64,000 nucleotides of DNA from Bemisia tabaci (GCF_918797505.1 NC_092800.1:36756263-36820262); one strand, 5' to 3'. Positions 31,320-41,942 are shown, counted from the stretch's first letter. Notes: generated by a model not told the origin, from the sequence alone. Numbers and translations are program-made.

Positions 31320-31364
31320 ATTTGTGCAAGTGGTAATTTCTTCTCCTCTCTCGCGAATCAACAG
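31320..31364 (+). other. Candidate coding exon (45 nt)
   Basis: The acceptor TTCTTGCTTTTTGCAG has a long pyrimidine tract, and the donor is CAACAG|GTCAGT. The exon is 15 codons. In phase 0, continuing from the exon at 21427-21482, it reads Ile-Cys-Ala-Ser-Gly-Asn-Phe-Phe-Ser-Ser-Leu-Ala-Asn-Gln-Gln. A second frame is also open and continues into the acceptor at 31580. Confidence 0.5.
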
Positions 31365-31580
31365 GTCAGTGAATAGTTTTACCCGTAATTTAGTAATCGG
31401 CGAAGACAGGAACGTTCGTTTTCAAAATTATGTTGTTAAAATTGGATGAAGACCTTTTGTTTATCACGGACCTCATTGTAAATATGGACATGTTTCGAGT
31501 TGCGAGCTTTTTTTCAACCTAGTTGCATCAACACGAGAGTCAAAATTACATTGGTTCATGTAAAACCTACTTTCTTGCAG

Positions 31581-31653
31581 ATCATTTAATGAGTTTATTA
31601 TTCCGCGCGGTGCTAACATCAGTTACATCGAGTTCGTGACAAACATTGTATAA
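31581..31653 (+). CDS. Candidate last exon of an alternative 46-codon small ORF
   Basis: The acceptor ACTTTCTTGCAG at 31580 lies 216 nt after the previous donor, a typical short intron. In one frame the ATG at 21460 runs through 31320-31364 into this exon and ends at TAA 31651-31653, giving 46 codons across three exons. In the other frame the exon stops after two codons (Ile-Ile). I recognise no family. It could be a small peptide or simply a non-coding exon. Confidence 0.27.
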
Positions 31654-31895
31654 TTTTTTAAAAGTTTTTGGGAATTTCCTCCCATTTTAACGAATTTCAA
31701 AGTAGAATTTGGGCGTCGAGTGCAAAGAGGGCATTTCTTGGTTGCGGATTTTCAGAATCTCCTATGATAATTTACATGAGATTTTTTTAATTTTTATGAG
31801 ACCAGGAATTTCCTAAAATGTTCAGTTTTCAGCATTGTACAATCATAAAGAATTTTCAATAACAGTTTTACGGATTCCATGCATTTGCTTTAATC

Positions 31896-32120
31896 AAAGT
31901 GGATGAAACGTTAACGGAAATCCTGTGACACCGCAACCAAGAAGTGCCCTTTCTGCTCTCAGTTTTTCAAATTTGCAATTTTCTTCGTGCTGCCAATGAA
32001 ATTCAGTAAAAATTTCAATCAGATTCATCCAAAAATTTCCCTGAAAAAAAAAAAAAAAAATCGCGGTGGAAATTAAACGTGGCATGGCGCTTGTGATACC
32101 ATAGCCGGAACGTGAGGATG
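31896..32120. mobile_element. Family I element, copy 3
   Basis: The right part matches I: ATGAAATTCAGTAAAAATTT, GGCATGGCGCTTGTGATACC and AGCCGGAACGTGAGG. The left terminus has decayed. Confidence 0.6.
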
Positions 32121-32160
32121 TTTCCTCGAAAATTTACATTTTATCCAAAGAAATTTGGCG

Positions 32161-32398
32161 GCGCACAGTGGATCGATTCAATCAGAGAGGTCGGACGTGT
32201 AATTTTTGACAAAAACTGCAAATTTTGATGTTAGTTTCGTCACATTTCAAACTTTAAGGGGTGCCCCTAGAAGAGAATTTCACGAGGAAACCAATGGAAC
32301 CACTTTTAAAACCTCAAAGTTTTGTACAAACGAAGTTATAAAAGTTTAGAGTTTTTAAATTTTGTCCGGCCTTTCCTATTGACTCGATCCATTGTGTG
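32161..32398. mobile_element. Family C MITE, copy 7
   Basis: GCGCACAGTGGATCGATTCA at the left and TTGACTCGATCCATTGTGTG at the right. Uninterrupted body. It abuts an A-family fragment on its right. Confidence 0.9.
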
Positions 32399-32400
32399 AA

Positions 32401-32441
32401 GTCCGAATATTTATACGGCGTTCTTCCTTAGCACAGTGGTG
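32401..32441. mobile_element. Family A right terminus only
   Basis: AATATTTATACGGCGTTCTT followed by CCTTAGCACAGTGG matches the right TIR of family A. Nothing of the element remains to its left, which is occupied by C. Confidence 0.65.
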
Positions 32442-32949
32442 TCGGCAAGCTCGCCTGGGCGAGGGCAACCGCGAGAGGTTGGTGGAACCTCGCGGTGAGG
32501 TGGCTCCTCGAAGGGGTTCGGGTTGGACTCGTCGGGGACCTTTCGGGGATTGCGAAAGCGGGAGGGGCCCCGGACCGCCGCGCCGCCGCGGCCGCGACCG
32601 GATGTGACCCACCTTCTTTTCAGTCTCCTGCCGCTATTTTGCAAACTCCTTCGCCGGCCACTTTTAACCAGCGGCGTGGCGTGAATTGCGATGTATCGAT
32701 TGTTATGCCATTTGAATCTATGGTAAAGAATCGATTATCAAGGTGTTCGCTGCGAACACCCTGTTTATCGATCCTTTTTCATAGGTTTAAATGGCCTGAC
32801 AATCGATATATCGCAATTCACGCCACGCAACTGCTTTTAACCCTACCATCTCCGCGTCTTGCAAAACTATCCTCGACCCCTCGCCGAAATCCACTCGGGA
32901 CAGTGGTGCCGGCTTTATGAGCTCTGTCAGTCTTTCTTGCGTGTGGAAG
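32442..32949 (+). pseudogene. GC-rich coding-like segment split by an M element
   Basis: A GC-rich + frame runs from about 32495 to 32668. If M (32669-32833) and one 8-bp duplication are disregarded, the same frame continues to about 32949 with a balanced composition (Ser-Pro-Ala-Ala-Ile-Leu-Gln-Thr-Pro). An acceptor-like CACCTTCTTTTCAG lies at 32623. It is either an exon remnant disrupted by M or a chance frame in GC-rich DNA. No domain recognised. Confidence 0.3.
32669..32833. mobile_element. Family M hAT-like MITE, copy 4
   Basis: CAGCGGCGTGGCGTGAATTG ... CACGCCACGCAACTG with perfect 8-bp flanks CTTTTAAC (32661-32668 and 32834-32841). It is inserted into GC-rich, coding-like DNA. Confidence 0.94.
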
Positions 32950-32953
32950 AATT

Positions 32954-33207
32954 GGATTGCATTTTGAGAAAAGGAACCAAGACCATTTGAATGTCGCTTA
33001 GATTGTGCAATTTTTTTTACCTTGTTATAAACTGATAATTTAAACAAGGTTCATACTTTTTCCTAATAAACTATGAATTCAATATGGAAATTACCTTTGT
33101 CAATTTAATTTTTTGCATAAAATCAGTAATATTATTGCAAAAAATACAAGTTGCACAATCTCAGCAACATGGGAATGCTCTTGGTCCCTTTTTGCAAAAT
33201 GTAATCC
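32954..33207. mobile_element. Family N MITE, copy 2 (long form)
   Basis: GGATTGCATTTTGAGAAAAG then GAACC on the left, AAAATGTAATCC on the right. Perfect AATT flanks (32950-32953 and 33208-33211). It shares its interior (TTAGATTGTGCAATTT) with copy 1. Confidence 0.9.
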
Positions 33208-33531
33208 AATTGATGCTTGGACGGTTTTAAGGCGATTCTTACAGTTTCAATCGGGGACTAAAACCGAAAATCGATCTCTGTGAGTAATGGATCGCATTCG
33301 ATACATCAAGCAGGTGAGATTGTATCGATATCGATTCGTTCAACTTGTGAACATAGCCTCCAAAGTCAATTAAGTAATCTGAGGGAACGGGGTTTTTTAG
33401 ATGGATTTTTGATACTTACGAGTAGAAAATTGCAATAAAGAGTGAAATTGTCAAGCTTTCTCATTTTCAGCTTCTCCAGCTTGAATCCTAAAATTTTTGT
33501 CTAGGGTTATGTTTCAGTGTTTTGAACCAAA

Positions 33532-33759
33532 CGCTGAAAAAAAAGTCTCTTGGATCTTGAGTCCAGGCTCTTAAAAAATCAACAAGAAAAATTACTCTTG
33601 ATTCAATCGAAGTTTTGCTAAAATCAAAAGAAAATTTGCTTAAATTATGAGTTTCGGCTCTCGATTCAATAAAAAATTCGATTGAATCAAAAGTTTTTTT
33701 TTCTTGTGAGATTTTTTAAGATTTTGGACTCGGGACCCAAGAGAATTTTTTTTCCAGTG
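33532..33759. mobile_element. Family B palindromic MITE, diverged copy 3
   Basis: CGCTGAAAAAAAAGTCTCTT and TTTTTTTTCCAGTG bound a palindrome with AATTACTCTTGATTCAATCG in the left arm. More substitutions than other B copies, so it is older. Confidence 0.8.
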
Positions 33760-33779
33760 AACGATAAATCGAACTGCTA

Positions 33780-34240
33780 TCGAATATGATCCATAACAAC
33801 GTGGCATCGGAGACTGAGACCAATGAAGCGTGCTGGTGGCCAACCGATGAGCCATTCCCGCCAAAACGCGTGGCCGAAGGTCTTCTTTTGTTTGGCCCCC
33901 CTAGTCGGACGGGGGGACGCTGTTCGCCGAAACAGGTAGATGTCGAGACAAGAGGCCAGGACCGGTTGAGAAAACGGCCAGCGACGTTGCCACTTTATGA
34001 ACCTCCCCGAAAATTTGCACTTGTATGCAAAAAAATACCAAAAGATGAACGGAAGTCTGGCAATCGCGCACATGTGACTGGTTTTCGCGAATCGCGTCAT
34101 GGCCCCTGCGAGTTCGCACTATGACCACTTGCGCTGACGATCTAATTGTAAGAGCAGTAGGGGCAGTTTCAGGACTGACAGTGATTTCTCGCCCGACGGA
34201 AGGAACTCTGTTAAAAATCCAGGAGTGAAATTAGTTGCCG
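33780..34240. other. GC-rich segment, no supported gene
   Basis: Both strands stay open for over 100 codons (33786-34124 + and 33777-34100 -). Overlapping open frames on opposite strands in GC-rich DNA argue for chance. No repeat match. Confidence 0.35.
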
Positions 34241-34250
34241 GTATTATATA

Positions 34251-34385
34251 GACGCCATTTTGCAATTCGGAACTATAAATTATGGCTCATCTGAAAAAAA
34301 ATTTATGTGCATAGGGAAACTAATGGCATGTACGTTGTTTTTAAACCGGGCCGGAATTTATGGTTCCCAATTCAAAATGCAGTCC
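34251..34385. mobile_element. Family N MITE, diverged copy 3
   Basis: GACGCCATTTTGCAATTCGG then AAC at the left and CAATTCAAAATGCAGTCC at the right. The middle GTGCATAGGGAAACTAATGG matches the short N form. Confidence 0.8.
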
Positions 34386-34861
34386 ATATATTACCCAAAA
34401 ACCCCGAGTGATATCATAATGCGAAGTGAAACCATTACCCTAAATGTGTATACAAAATTATACAAAATTCAACGACTATGATCACGTCCATAATTTTTTT
34501 TCTCAATCTCGGATTTCCAATGCTCCTATTGCCCAGAGCTAGATCCGAATTCCGAAACTTTTGAGATTTTCCGGAATTTTTACCAGAACTGTTAGAATTC
34601 TCGAAATGTTCCGGATCTTTGGTATTTTCTGGAACTTTCGTGGAAACTTTTGACTGTCATAGTGTGGGTGAAATTGGAACAAAAAAGTTCCAAGTCCCGG
34701 AACTTTTGATAGACACAGAATGGGAACACTGCGAATTTTCGACAGTCTAAGAATGGTTGAAGTCGTAGCTACTCCCAAAATGCAGTTTGGTGCGTTTCCG
34801 TTGAAATCGTCCCGCATACTCAACGGTTCCACCAGAAGCCGATGAATTTTAGGCGTGATTT

Positions 34862-35162
34862 CCGGAAAGTCCGGAAGTAGTACTGATTTTTAAAGGGTGA
34901 TCCGAAAGTATTTTGGAGTTTTTGGTCCGAAAGTACTGAAAAAATGCGGATATTCCGCAAAGAGGTCCAGAATTTTTTTCATTTTTCGTCATCTGTGTCG
35001 CAATTTGAGCGAGAAATTGAAATTTGTCGAATTTCGTCTATTGCAAGTACTGAGAAAGTACTGAATTTTTCTGTCGAGGAGGTACTGAATTTCTTGGGAA
35101 TGCACCGAAAAAGTACTGAAGAAGTACTGATTTCTGGTCAGTCTGTTTTCGTAGACACCCTG
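34862..35162. mobile_element. Element F, left-truncated copy 2
   Basis: It shares TCCGGAAAGTCCGGAAG, repeated AAGTACTGA, GGTACTGAATTTCTTGGGAA and the terminus TTTTCGTAGACACCCTG with copy 1. The long + frame through it (106 codons) is repeat-derived. Confidence 0.82.
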
Positions 35163-35213
35163 ATATCCCTTAATTTGCAAGGCTTATCAAGAGCGGTACA
35201 ATTGGACCACATT

Positions 35214-35342
35214 TATTGCAATAAGGAACCACTATTTCTGGCTCATGTTAGAAAGAGCATATGAACCATCGGTCTCCCTATGCAGGAAGGTGCTTTTGTG
35301 GATTAGCTGGAGAGAGAGGTTCCTTATTGCAAAATGTAATCC
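35214..35342. mobile_element. Family N MITE, copy 4
   Basis: GGACCACATTTATTGCAATA, GGAACCACTA and a right end AAAATGTAATCC. Perfect AATT flanks (35210-35213 and 35343-35346). The second N copy begins only 16 bp further on. Confidence 0.88.
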
Positions 35343-35358
35343 AATTCAACGGCGATAT

Positions 35359-35483
35359 GGATCGCATTTTGCAATAAGGAACTCTTTTCATAAAAGCACA
35401 AATCTGCAGAGGGAAACCGATGGCATGTATGTTGTTTCTGAAATGGGCCGGAAATAGTAGTTCCTTATTGCAAAATGTAATCC
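35359..35483. mobile_element. Family N MITE, copy 5
   Basis: GGATCGCATTTTGCAATAAG then GAAC on the left and AAAATGTAATCC on the right. Perfect ATAT flanks. It differs from the adjacent copy 4 in its flanks, so the two are independent insertions. Confidence 0.9.
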
Positions 35484-35524
35484 ATATATGGAATGGCGTC
35501 TACCCGTGGGGTAAAACAGCAAAA

Positions 35525-35525
<1 letters not shown>

Positions 35526-35576
<51 letters not shown>
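35526..35576. repeat. Poly(A) run, 51 bp
   Basis: An uninterrupted A run between N copy 5 and a GC-rich segment. With no identifiable transcribed body upstream it may be a homopolymer expansion or the tail of a retroposed copy. Confidence 0.9.
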
Positions 35577-35579
<3 letters not shown>

Positions 35580-35589
35580 GAATGACGTA

Positions 35590-36000
35590 GCTAGTAAATC
35601 AGTCTACGGCGGCGGTCGGTCAGAGTCCAGGAGCCAGACGGCGGATCATCAAAAGTAGCGTCGGGCAGAGTCGGTGAGAGAAGATCGCGACTCCCTAATT
35701 TGCATAGAATGGCTACTCCGTTTCGGATTCGCCAGATGAATCAGGGCGAGTGGGCGAACCGAGTTGCGCCCGACGCGAGATTTTTCCCCCCTTTTTTTCC
35801 TCGCTCCTCCTAATTGGCAGTTTAGAACTTGCCGCGGAGCCATTGGACCTTGCGCACCGTTCGACTGTCATCGGGGCTGCCCTAGTAGCCTTAGAATCAG
35901 CAGTAACTTTGGAGTGATTGTTGAAATTGATAGACGAACCATAGACTAAGGAGACATAGGGAACATGGAGCAGTTGGAATGGGTGGTTTAGCCTCAGAAT
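35590..36000. other. GC-rich segment followed by a family P arm
   Basis: 35590-35860 is GC-rich with CGGCGGCGGTCGGTCAG and no supported gene. 35905-35995 carries the P arm (GATTGTTGAAATTGATAGAC, GGAGACATAGGGAACATGGA) in reverse orientation. Confidence 0.45.
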
Positions 36001-36371
36001 CAATATTTTTTCATACATTTACATCAATGAAAGTGAAAAATTCTACCGTCCAATCGAGTATATTTTTAAACACCCGTTCAACGAGGAACCTCTCCTCGCC
36101 TTAATCCTCTCGTGATTCGAACAAGACAATAGGAATAACATGATCTACTATTTCCCTTGGATCATGAAAGTTAAGAAGTTGAATTTCAAGTTTATTTGAA
36201 CTGTAACGCCCAAGCTGTCACTGATTTTCCTGTTTTGTTCTGTTTTCGTTTATAAATATCTGAAGTTTCCAAAACTGAACAGAGTCGAATAGAAATGCGC
36301 CAAGTCACAATTTGAGTAAAATTGGAGTGCGAATTGTTTAGAGAAAATGGTCGTTAAATCTTGTCCTTAAC

Positions 36372-36870
36372 ATGAAGGCGCGCACGTATCCTTCTTGCAG
36401 ACTTGATGGAACTTTCTGCGGTTCTATGACACTCGGTCCAATTCAAGAGATGTATCACTCTCTGTGAACTAAAATGATCTTTAGTTCAGTACCTTATTGC
36501 AAACGTCTTGTTTCCTTGTCACGTCAATCTTGGCAAGAAGTCCAACACGGATGTCGCGCAGAAAAACGCGCAAAGGGTAAAATACATCTTTTCAGTGATG
36601 GAACGAGATACTTTAAGTGAGAGGACACTGCCTTTCAAGTGTTTCGTCAATAGGGCCGAGGATCAAAGATAATCTTTGCCCGGGCAAGATACATTTCCCA
36701 GAAATGTGCCACTCCGACCTCCTCAGATGACAGTAGAGGCGCCTTCATTCCAGAAGAATACCTCGGACCCATTGAAGTGGACCGTATCGCCACTTTTGAC
36801 ACACTGCGACAGTCCAGTATCAACTCGTCTTTCTTCATTTACCCTTCCTGTTTGCATTTATCTCGCATCA
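36372..36870 (+). pseudogene. Stop-interrupted coding-like frame
   Basis: One + frame stays open from an ATG at 36372 to a stop at about 36867 with only three internal stops (36465, 36618, 36651). The last stretch of about 70 codons has a protein-like composition (Phe-Ile-Pro-Glu-Glu-Tyr-Leu-Gly-Pro). The minus strand is also open over part of it. It could be a decayed gene or retroelement fragment. No domain recognised. Confidence 0.28.
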
Positions 36871-37046
36871 GTGAAACTGTCGAATAAGAATTGTATTCAT
36901 ATTTTTATTTTTTAAGACGTGTTACCTAGTCTACTTTTTGGAGGATTTTTAAAAGTGCGTGTCCTCGCTCTCCACACTTTACCGTTGAATTTGCGCCACC
37001 TATGTGTTTCGATACCTTACGTGTTTTTCTTTAAGGAGCCATAATT

Positions 37047-37176
37047 GGATTACATTTTGCAGTAAGGATCTTTGGCTCTCCCATAAAAGCACATATCTGC
37101 ATAGGGAAACCAATGGCATGTATGCTGTTTCTAAATTGGGCCAGAAATAGTGGTTCCTTATTGCAAAATGTAATCC
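37047..37176. mobile_element. Family N MITE, copy 6 (reference short form)
   Basis: GGATTACATTTTGCAGTAAG then GATCTTTGGC, with a right end TTATTGCAAAATGTAATCC. Perfect AATT flanks. 130 bp, palindromic outer 30 bp. Confidence 0.92.
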
Positions 37177-37911
37177 AATTAGGCAGGCCGTAAGTTCGTA
37201 TACGCTAAGCCAGTAATTTAATGATTAATTTTGTGTACCCATTTTCAATTTTTAAAATTATTCCACCCTCGGGGGAAAAAACTTAGAAGACGTTTAAATG
37301 TATATAAGGATTTTATGAAAATCAGCTAGACTGCACGTCACGTTTACGAAATTTTTCCGCATGAGAACTAAGTAAATTTCTTAACGGTTGTAATCTATTT
37401 GTGAATTTGCTGTATTAATAATGAAGAATGTACTCACAAAATTTCAAATTTTGGTACCGCATGGTTTTCTGTTTAAAAATTCAACATCAGGCAAAATTAG
37501 GCACCGTCTGATGTAGTCAGGTTGATTTCAGGTAGATTCGTCCACACTGGAGAAAAAAATGCTGCGTTTTTATTTTTTCATGGCACCCGCGTGCATTATT
37601 TAATTGGTGGGATGTAGTCGCTGCAACTTCACTCGTAATTTATGTGGGTAGAAGCTGTTTTTAGGTATATTTCATGAATGAATAATTTATTCTTCGCTAA
37701 AATACTCATTACGTAATGATGTTTTGGTCGCTTTCCTGTATCGGCCTCCTGAAGCAGTCACTCCAATCGAGTTTGTTACTCTGTGGAGTTTAAACTGTTC
37801 ATTGTGCCCCAGTAATTCCAACCCGCTAAATGATTTCTATGAAGTAAATTTAAGTTTTACAATTATTTTCAACCGCTCGTATTACTGTTACGAAATAAGT
37901 CAGCTGATCTT

Positions 37912-38041
37912 CAATCGATTGAATCGTGTGCCTGGATTTTCTTTGAAGCCTGGAAAACGTTCTTGGAGACAAGGATTTCAAACCCCCGAACAGCCTGAAG
38001 ATGGAACTGGTCCTGGAAGGAAAACTGCCATTGGATGCTGA
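37912..38041 (+). CDS. Candidate alternative terminal exon
   Basis: An AG acceptor at 37911 (weak pyrimidine tract) opens a 42-codon frame in phase 0, compatible with the exon ending at 31364. It contains Pro-Gly-Lys-Arg and Pro-Gly-Arg-Lys, the Gly-dibasic pattern used in prohormone cleavage and amidation, and ends in a stop at 38039. An ATTAAA lies near 38611. The upstream frame (from 37724) has no repeat match. No signal peptide is visible upstream, so a neuropeptide reading is speculative. Confidence 0.25.
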
Positions 38042-38719
38042 AACGGAGTTGATTTTTCTCTTTGGTTACCTAGCTGTATGAGTGTGATTCAGATTTCATA
38101 AAGTTAGGCGACCGAAGTTAAGAACAACACCATATTTTAATCATCGATCTCTCTCCGCCGCCGAACGTTGACAATCAAGAGGATGTGAGGAGCTTTTCCA
38201 AATTTCAGTGAAGTAACTTTCCAAAGTGACACCGGAGAATGAAGCGAACGCCAAGCTATAAAGCTTATCTTCTTGTAGTAGTTTTTTACAGAAAGGACAG
38301 AAATGCATTGATTTAAGTGTATGTATGGGCACTGAGTAGAGTCATCTCACTGGACCACTAAACAAGTTAATTTTCTGCCTCGTCGAATCCATTCTTGTAT
38401 CTTTATTTAGTTAATAGCTTAGTTGTATTTTAGTATAAGTTGATATAATATAAACATTGTAAAAAACATTTGTTAGTGCAGGATGCAGATTTTAAGTTGA
38501 TTTTCTTTCGCTGGCTACTTGTTTTTCTTTTGAGACTTTAATGTAAAGTTTTGCTGACATGATACCGTTTTTATCCCACAAAAGCTGATGTCATTATGTT
38601 TAACGCCACCCATTAAAGTGTATTGATTTTACCGTAGAAAAACCTAATCTGTAGATATTCCTGATCTCAAATAAGCTTTATTTTCCGCAACTTTGAGCGT
38701 TCTGCGAAAAAGACTCATA
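38042..38719 (+). other. Low-repeat AT-rich DNA, possible 3' UTR
   Basis: No family repeat occurs in 37180-38719, the longest such interval in the window. It includes an ATTAAA near 38611. It would be the 3' UTR if the exon at 37912 is real; otherwise it is unassigned. Confidence 0.25.
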
Positions 38720-38979
38720 CTATCGTGCTAAGGAAAAACGCAGTACAAAACTTTAGGCGTTGTCGGACTTCCTTTGATAAAATACTAATTTTCTCGGAAT
38801 ATTTTTAACATGTTCCTCTAATATTTCACAGGGAGTTTTCTTTGTAAGTTTATTCGAGGGATCTGAATATCTCAAGGAAAAACATTCAGGACTTTCCTCA
38901 AAACATCAATTCAAAAGTTTAGTCGGAGGAGTCTGGCATTCTTTGAATGTTCATACTGCGTTTTACCTCAACATACTAG
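38720..38979. mobile_element. Family A MITE, diverged copy 5
   Basis: CTATCGTGCTAAGGAAAAAC at the left and a degraded ACTGCGTTTTACCTCAACAT at the right. Target duplication is not readable. Confidence 0.75.
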
Positions 38980-39471
38980 CACGCCTCCCGTCAGATGAAT
39001 TCAACGAGGCAGAAGTCAACCAGTTTCTAAACGTCAAGTGTCTGCTCGAAGTACTATCGGAATTGCAATCCGACACGACACAATGAAACCTATTTATGCT
39101 CACAGGAAAACAGGGAGAGAAATTAAGAGATAAAACTTGTATTTGAAACCGGTGTCGCGCGGCACTATCATGTTATAACGAATGAAAAGATAGTCGATAA
39201 CGACAATTGAGGATAATATACGAGCTTTCTTCGCATCGCAGGTGGGTTTTCCTCATCGTTGCGGTAGAATAAAGCTCTCTCGTAGGATAAGAACTCGCTT
39301 GATGGGCCGCTGATTTTGAAATCAGAGTGACAAGTTCTTGAAAAGTCAATTTTGCCCGAACCTGAAAACCTTGACATTTTCATCCAGCCTTACATTGCGT
39401 TTTTCAGGTTCAAAATACTGCACCAGAAATATAGTTTATGAAAATAATTTTTATGAGAAATCAGCACCCTC

Positions 39472-39698
39472 CACTGGAAAAAAAACACACTGGATCTAGA
39501 GTCCAGACTCTTGAAAACATTGACAAGAAAAAATACTCTTGATTCAATCGGATTTTTGCTTGTATCAAAACGAAATCCGCTTAAATTAAGAGGCTTGGTT
39601 CTTGATTTAAGCTAGATTCTGATTGAATCAAGAGTACTTTTTCTTGTCGACGTTTTTAAGAGTCTGGACTCTAGATCCAATGTGTTTTTTTCTTCCAG
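39472..39698. mobile_element. Family B palindromic MITE, copy 4
   Basis: CACTGGAAAAAAAACACACT ... TGTGTTTTTTTCTTCCAG with TCTAGAGTCCAGACTC in both arms. Nearly identical to B copies 6 and 7. Confidence 0.92.
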
Positions 39699-39881
39699 AG
39701 CCTCCCATAAAAAACATGGAAAAATCAGGAATTTTGGAATCCAGGAGAATTACTTGCCACCATTGGAACTAAAAAAAAAACCTATAGTGCAGGCAAATTT
39801 TTCAAAATTGTTTCTCCAGTGATGATATAATTTTGTAAATGTTAAATATCGATAGTGGTAAAATTAGACTTTTTCAAACGC

Positions 39882-40120
39882 CGCACAGTGGATCGAGTCA
39901 ATAGGAGAGGTCGGACAAAATTTAGAAACCATAAACACTATTAACTCCGTTTATACAAAACTTTGAGGTTCTGAAAGTGGTTCCATTGGTTTCCTCGTGA
40001 AATTTCCTATTGCATGCACCATTGCTCCCCTCGAAGATGTGACAAAGAGAACATCAAAATTTGCGGTTTTAGTCAAAAATTGTATGCCCGACCTTTCTGA
40101 TTGACTCGATCCTCTGTGCA
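39882..40120. mobile_element. Family C MITE, copy 8 (reverse orientation)
   Basis: CGCACAGTGGATCGAGTCAA followed by the AAATTTAGAAACC end of the body. The other terminus is ATTGACTCGATCCTCTGTGC. The internal order is reversed relative to C5. Confidence 0.9.
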
Positions 40121-40344
40121 CCGAGGCTCCTTCTCAAATGCCGCAGATTTACACAAATGTATGGTTATACACAATGCATTATTTACCTAATTGTAGTTGG
40201 ACTTAACTGAGTGTGGCTTTGTCATTTATGTTAAATTGTATTTATTATTATTAAATATCACTTTGAGAACGCCCGCGACGACACGAAAGCGGCAATACCC
40301 AACTTGATAAAGATTGACTAAATGCCAAGGCGGCTACTACATTT

Positions 40345-40481
40345 GGATTACATTTTACAATTAAGAACCTCTATCTCTGGCATTTCTGTAAAATCACCTT
40401 TCTTCTGAAGGAAACCAATGACATATACGTTGTTTCTAAAATGAGCCAGAGGTACAGGTTCCTTCTTGCAAAATGTGGTTC
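40345..40481. mobile_element. Family N MITE, copy 7
   Basis: GGATTACATTTTACAATTAA, GAACC and a right end CTTGCAAAATGTGGTTC. Flanks ATTT and ATAT, an imperfect duplication. Confidence 0.82.
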
Positions 40482-40819
40482 ATATATCGTCAGGGCCGGA
40501 TTTACCTACTTGCCGCCCATGGGCCGCCTGTATTTTGCCGCCCCCTTCTCATTCGTTTTGAAACATCAATAAATCCATCCAGTGAACGTGCCGGAGGGAG
40601 AGGGGTGCATAAAACGCGTTTACTCGTGTTAGACACATTTTTTGCAAAAGCCCTGTCAACACTACTAGCAAAAGTTCACGGAACTTTGCGCGAAAGTTAA
40701 GTAACGTAAACCTATCTCTGTGTGGACAAGGCCTTCCATTCATAAGCAATGAACCAAAAAATTAAGAAAGAACAAACATAAATGTGGTTTAATAATTTTA
40801 ACTTCCGCCGCCGCTCTGC

Positions 40820-40985
40820 GCTGATCGCACTGTATTTGGCGCAATGCGGGAAGTATTCCTACAGTCTTGTAGGCGCTATGCGTTTCATACCGACCGCTGC
40901 TGACCGCACTGTGTCTGACGCAATGCGTGAAGTATTCATGCAATCTTGTAGGCGCTAATATGTGTTACATGCCGACCGCCGCCGC
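40820..40985. repeat. Element AA, two tandem 79-bp units
   Basis: GCTGATCGCACTG (40820) and GCTGACCGCACTG (40899) start units containing GCAATGCG, GAAGTATTC, CTTGTAGGCGCTA and ATACCGACCGCTGC. A further diverged unit is at 57784-57885. Confidence 0.82.
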
Positions 40986-40999
40986 GCCTGAGAGCTATT

Positions 41000-41755
41000 T
41001 TTGAGCTTGGGAGCTGATTTCAGAGATAACCAGTGGCACCATCGTGTTTCTCGCGAACTTTTACATAAGAATCAATGGTCAAATCGCAAATCCCTCGCAC
41101 GTGCAACATCTCCAACATCTAAAAATGTCCTAGAATAGGAAATTATTTTTTACTCCCCACCAAAAATTTGTTAATTCAAAGGAAAGTAATTGTGAACATT
41201 TTAATAGCGTACATAAATTAGGTACCATTAAAAGTAAAGAAGAAGTTGCACGATTTTGAAAACACTGCAATCGCGCTGGTTCCTTTTTGCTAAATGGGAC
41301 CCAAGGATGCATGTTACATTTTTTAGTTGGTCATTTTTATATAACAACTTGTTCGAAAGTATGCATTTTATTTTGTTTGGTTGTTTATTCCCCTTTAATA
41401 TGTGGCTAGTAATTTTTTGATACACTGTGCGGATTACAAGAGAGACCTGAGAACCTAAGAGTCAATCACAGGTTTCTTTCTCCTGACCTAGATCCCTTTT
41501 TACAGTCCGAAATTCCTTGACCCGAATGGAAATGAAAATGAGGCCTGGACGTGCGCAACACTAAGCGGTCATTTTTCATTCCCCTCTTACGGACTGCGTT
41601 AATGGGATCTTTGAGTCATGTATTCATTTTCATACGAATTTTTAGGCTAATGGAAAAGTTTTCAATCAAGTATGCAAGCTTACTGCGCCGCAGAGTGAGT
41701 AGACAGGTTTCTCGCCAAGTTTGAGTAAAACCTGAAATGGTGCCCTCTAATTACG
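41000..41755. other. Mostly unique DNA with a family N half-copy
   Basis: The right half of a long-form N element is visible at 41215-41305 (AAGTTGCACGATTTTGAAAA, GGTTCCTTTTTGCTAAATG). Otherwise I see nothing. Confidence 0.4.
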
Positions 41756-41942
41756 GCCGTGCTTAGGAAAACGTCATTTTTTTATTAATATCTTATGTGA
41801 AAATGAAAATAAAGAAACAAAAAATGTTATTCGTAGTCTAATTCACGTGTTCAGAAATTTCAATGAACAATTTTCATTTGTTCCTTCAGGAATACATTTT
41901 TTATCGAGGAATTAGTGACATTTGAATGTTTATAAGGAGTGA
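41756..41942. mobile_element. Family A MITE, diverged copy 17
   Basis: GGCCGTGCTTAGGAAAACGT at the left and GACATTTGAATGTTTATAAG at the right. The body keeps the AATTTCAATGAACAATTTTC-like segments but both TIRs are decayed. Confidence 0.5.

Noticed and set aside
33777..34124. Overlapping frames over 100 codons on both strands
   Set aside because: GC-rich composition lowers stop frequency on both strands. No domain, splice or codon signal separates them from chance.
34944..35264. 106-codon + frame
   Set aside because: Mostly element F, whose other copy at 19993 does not preserve the frame.
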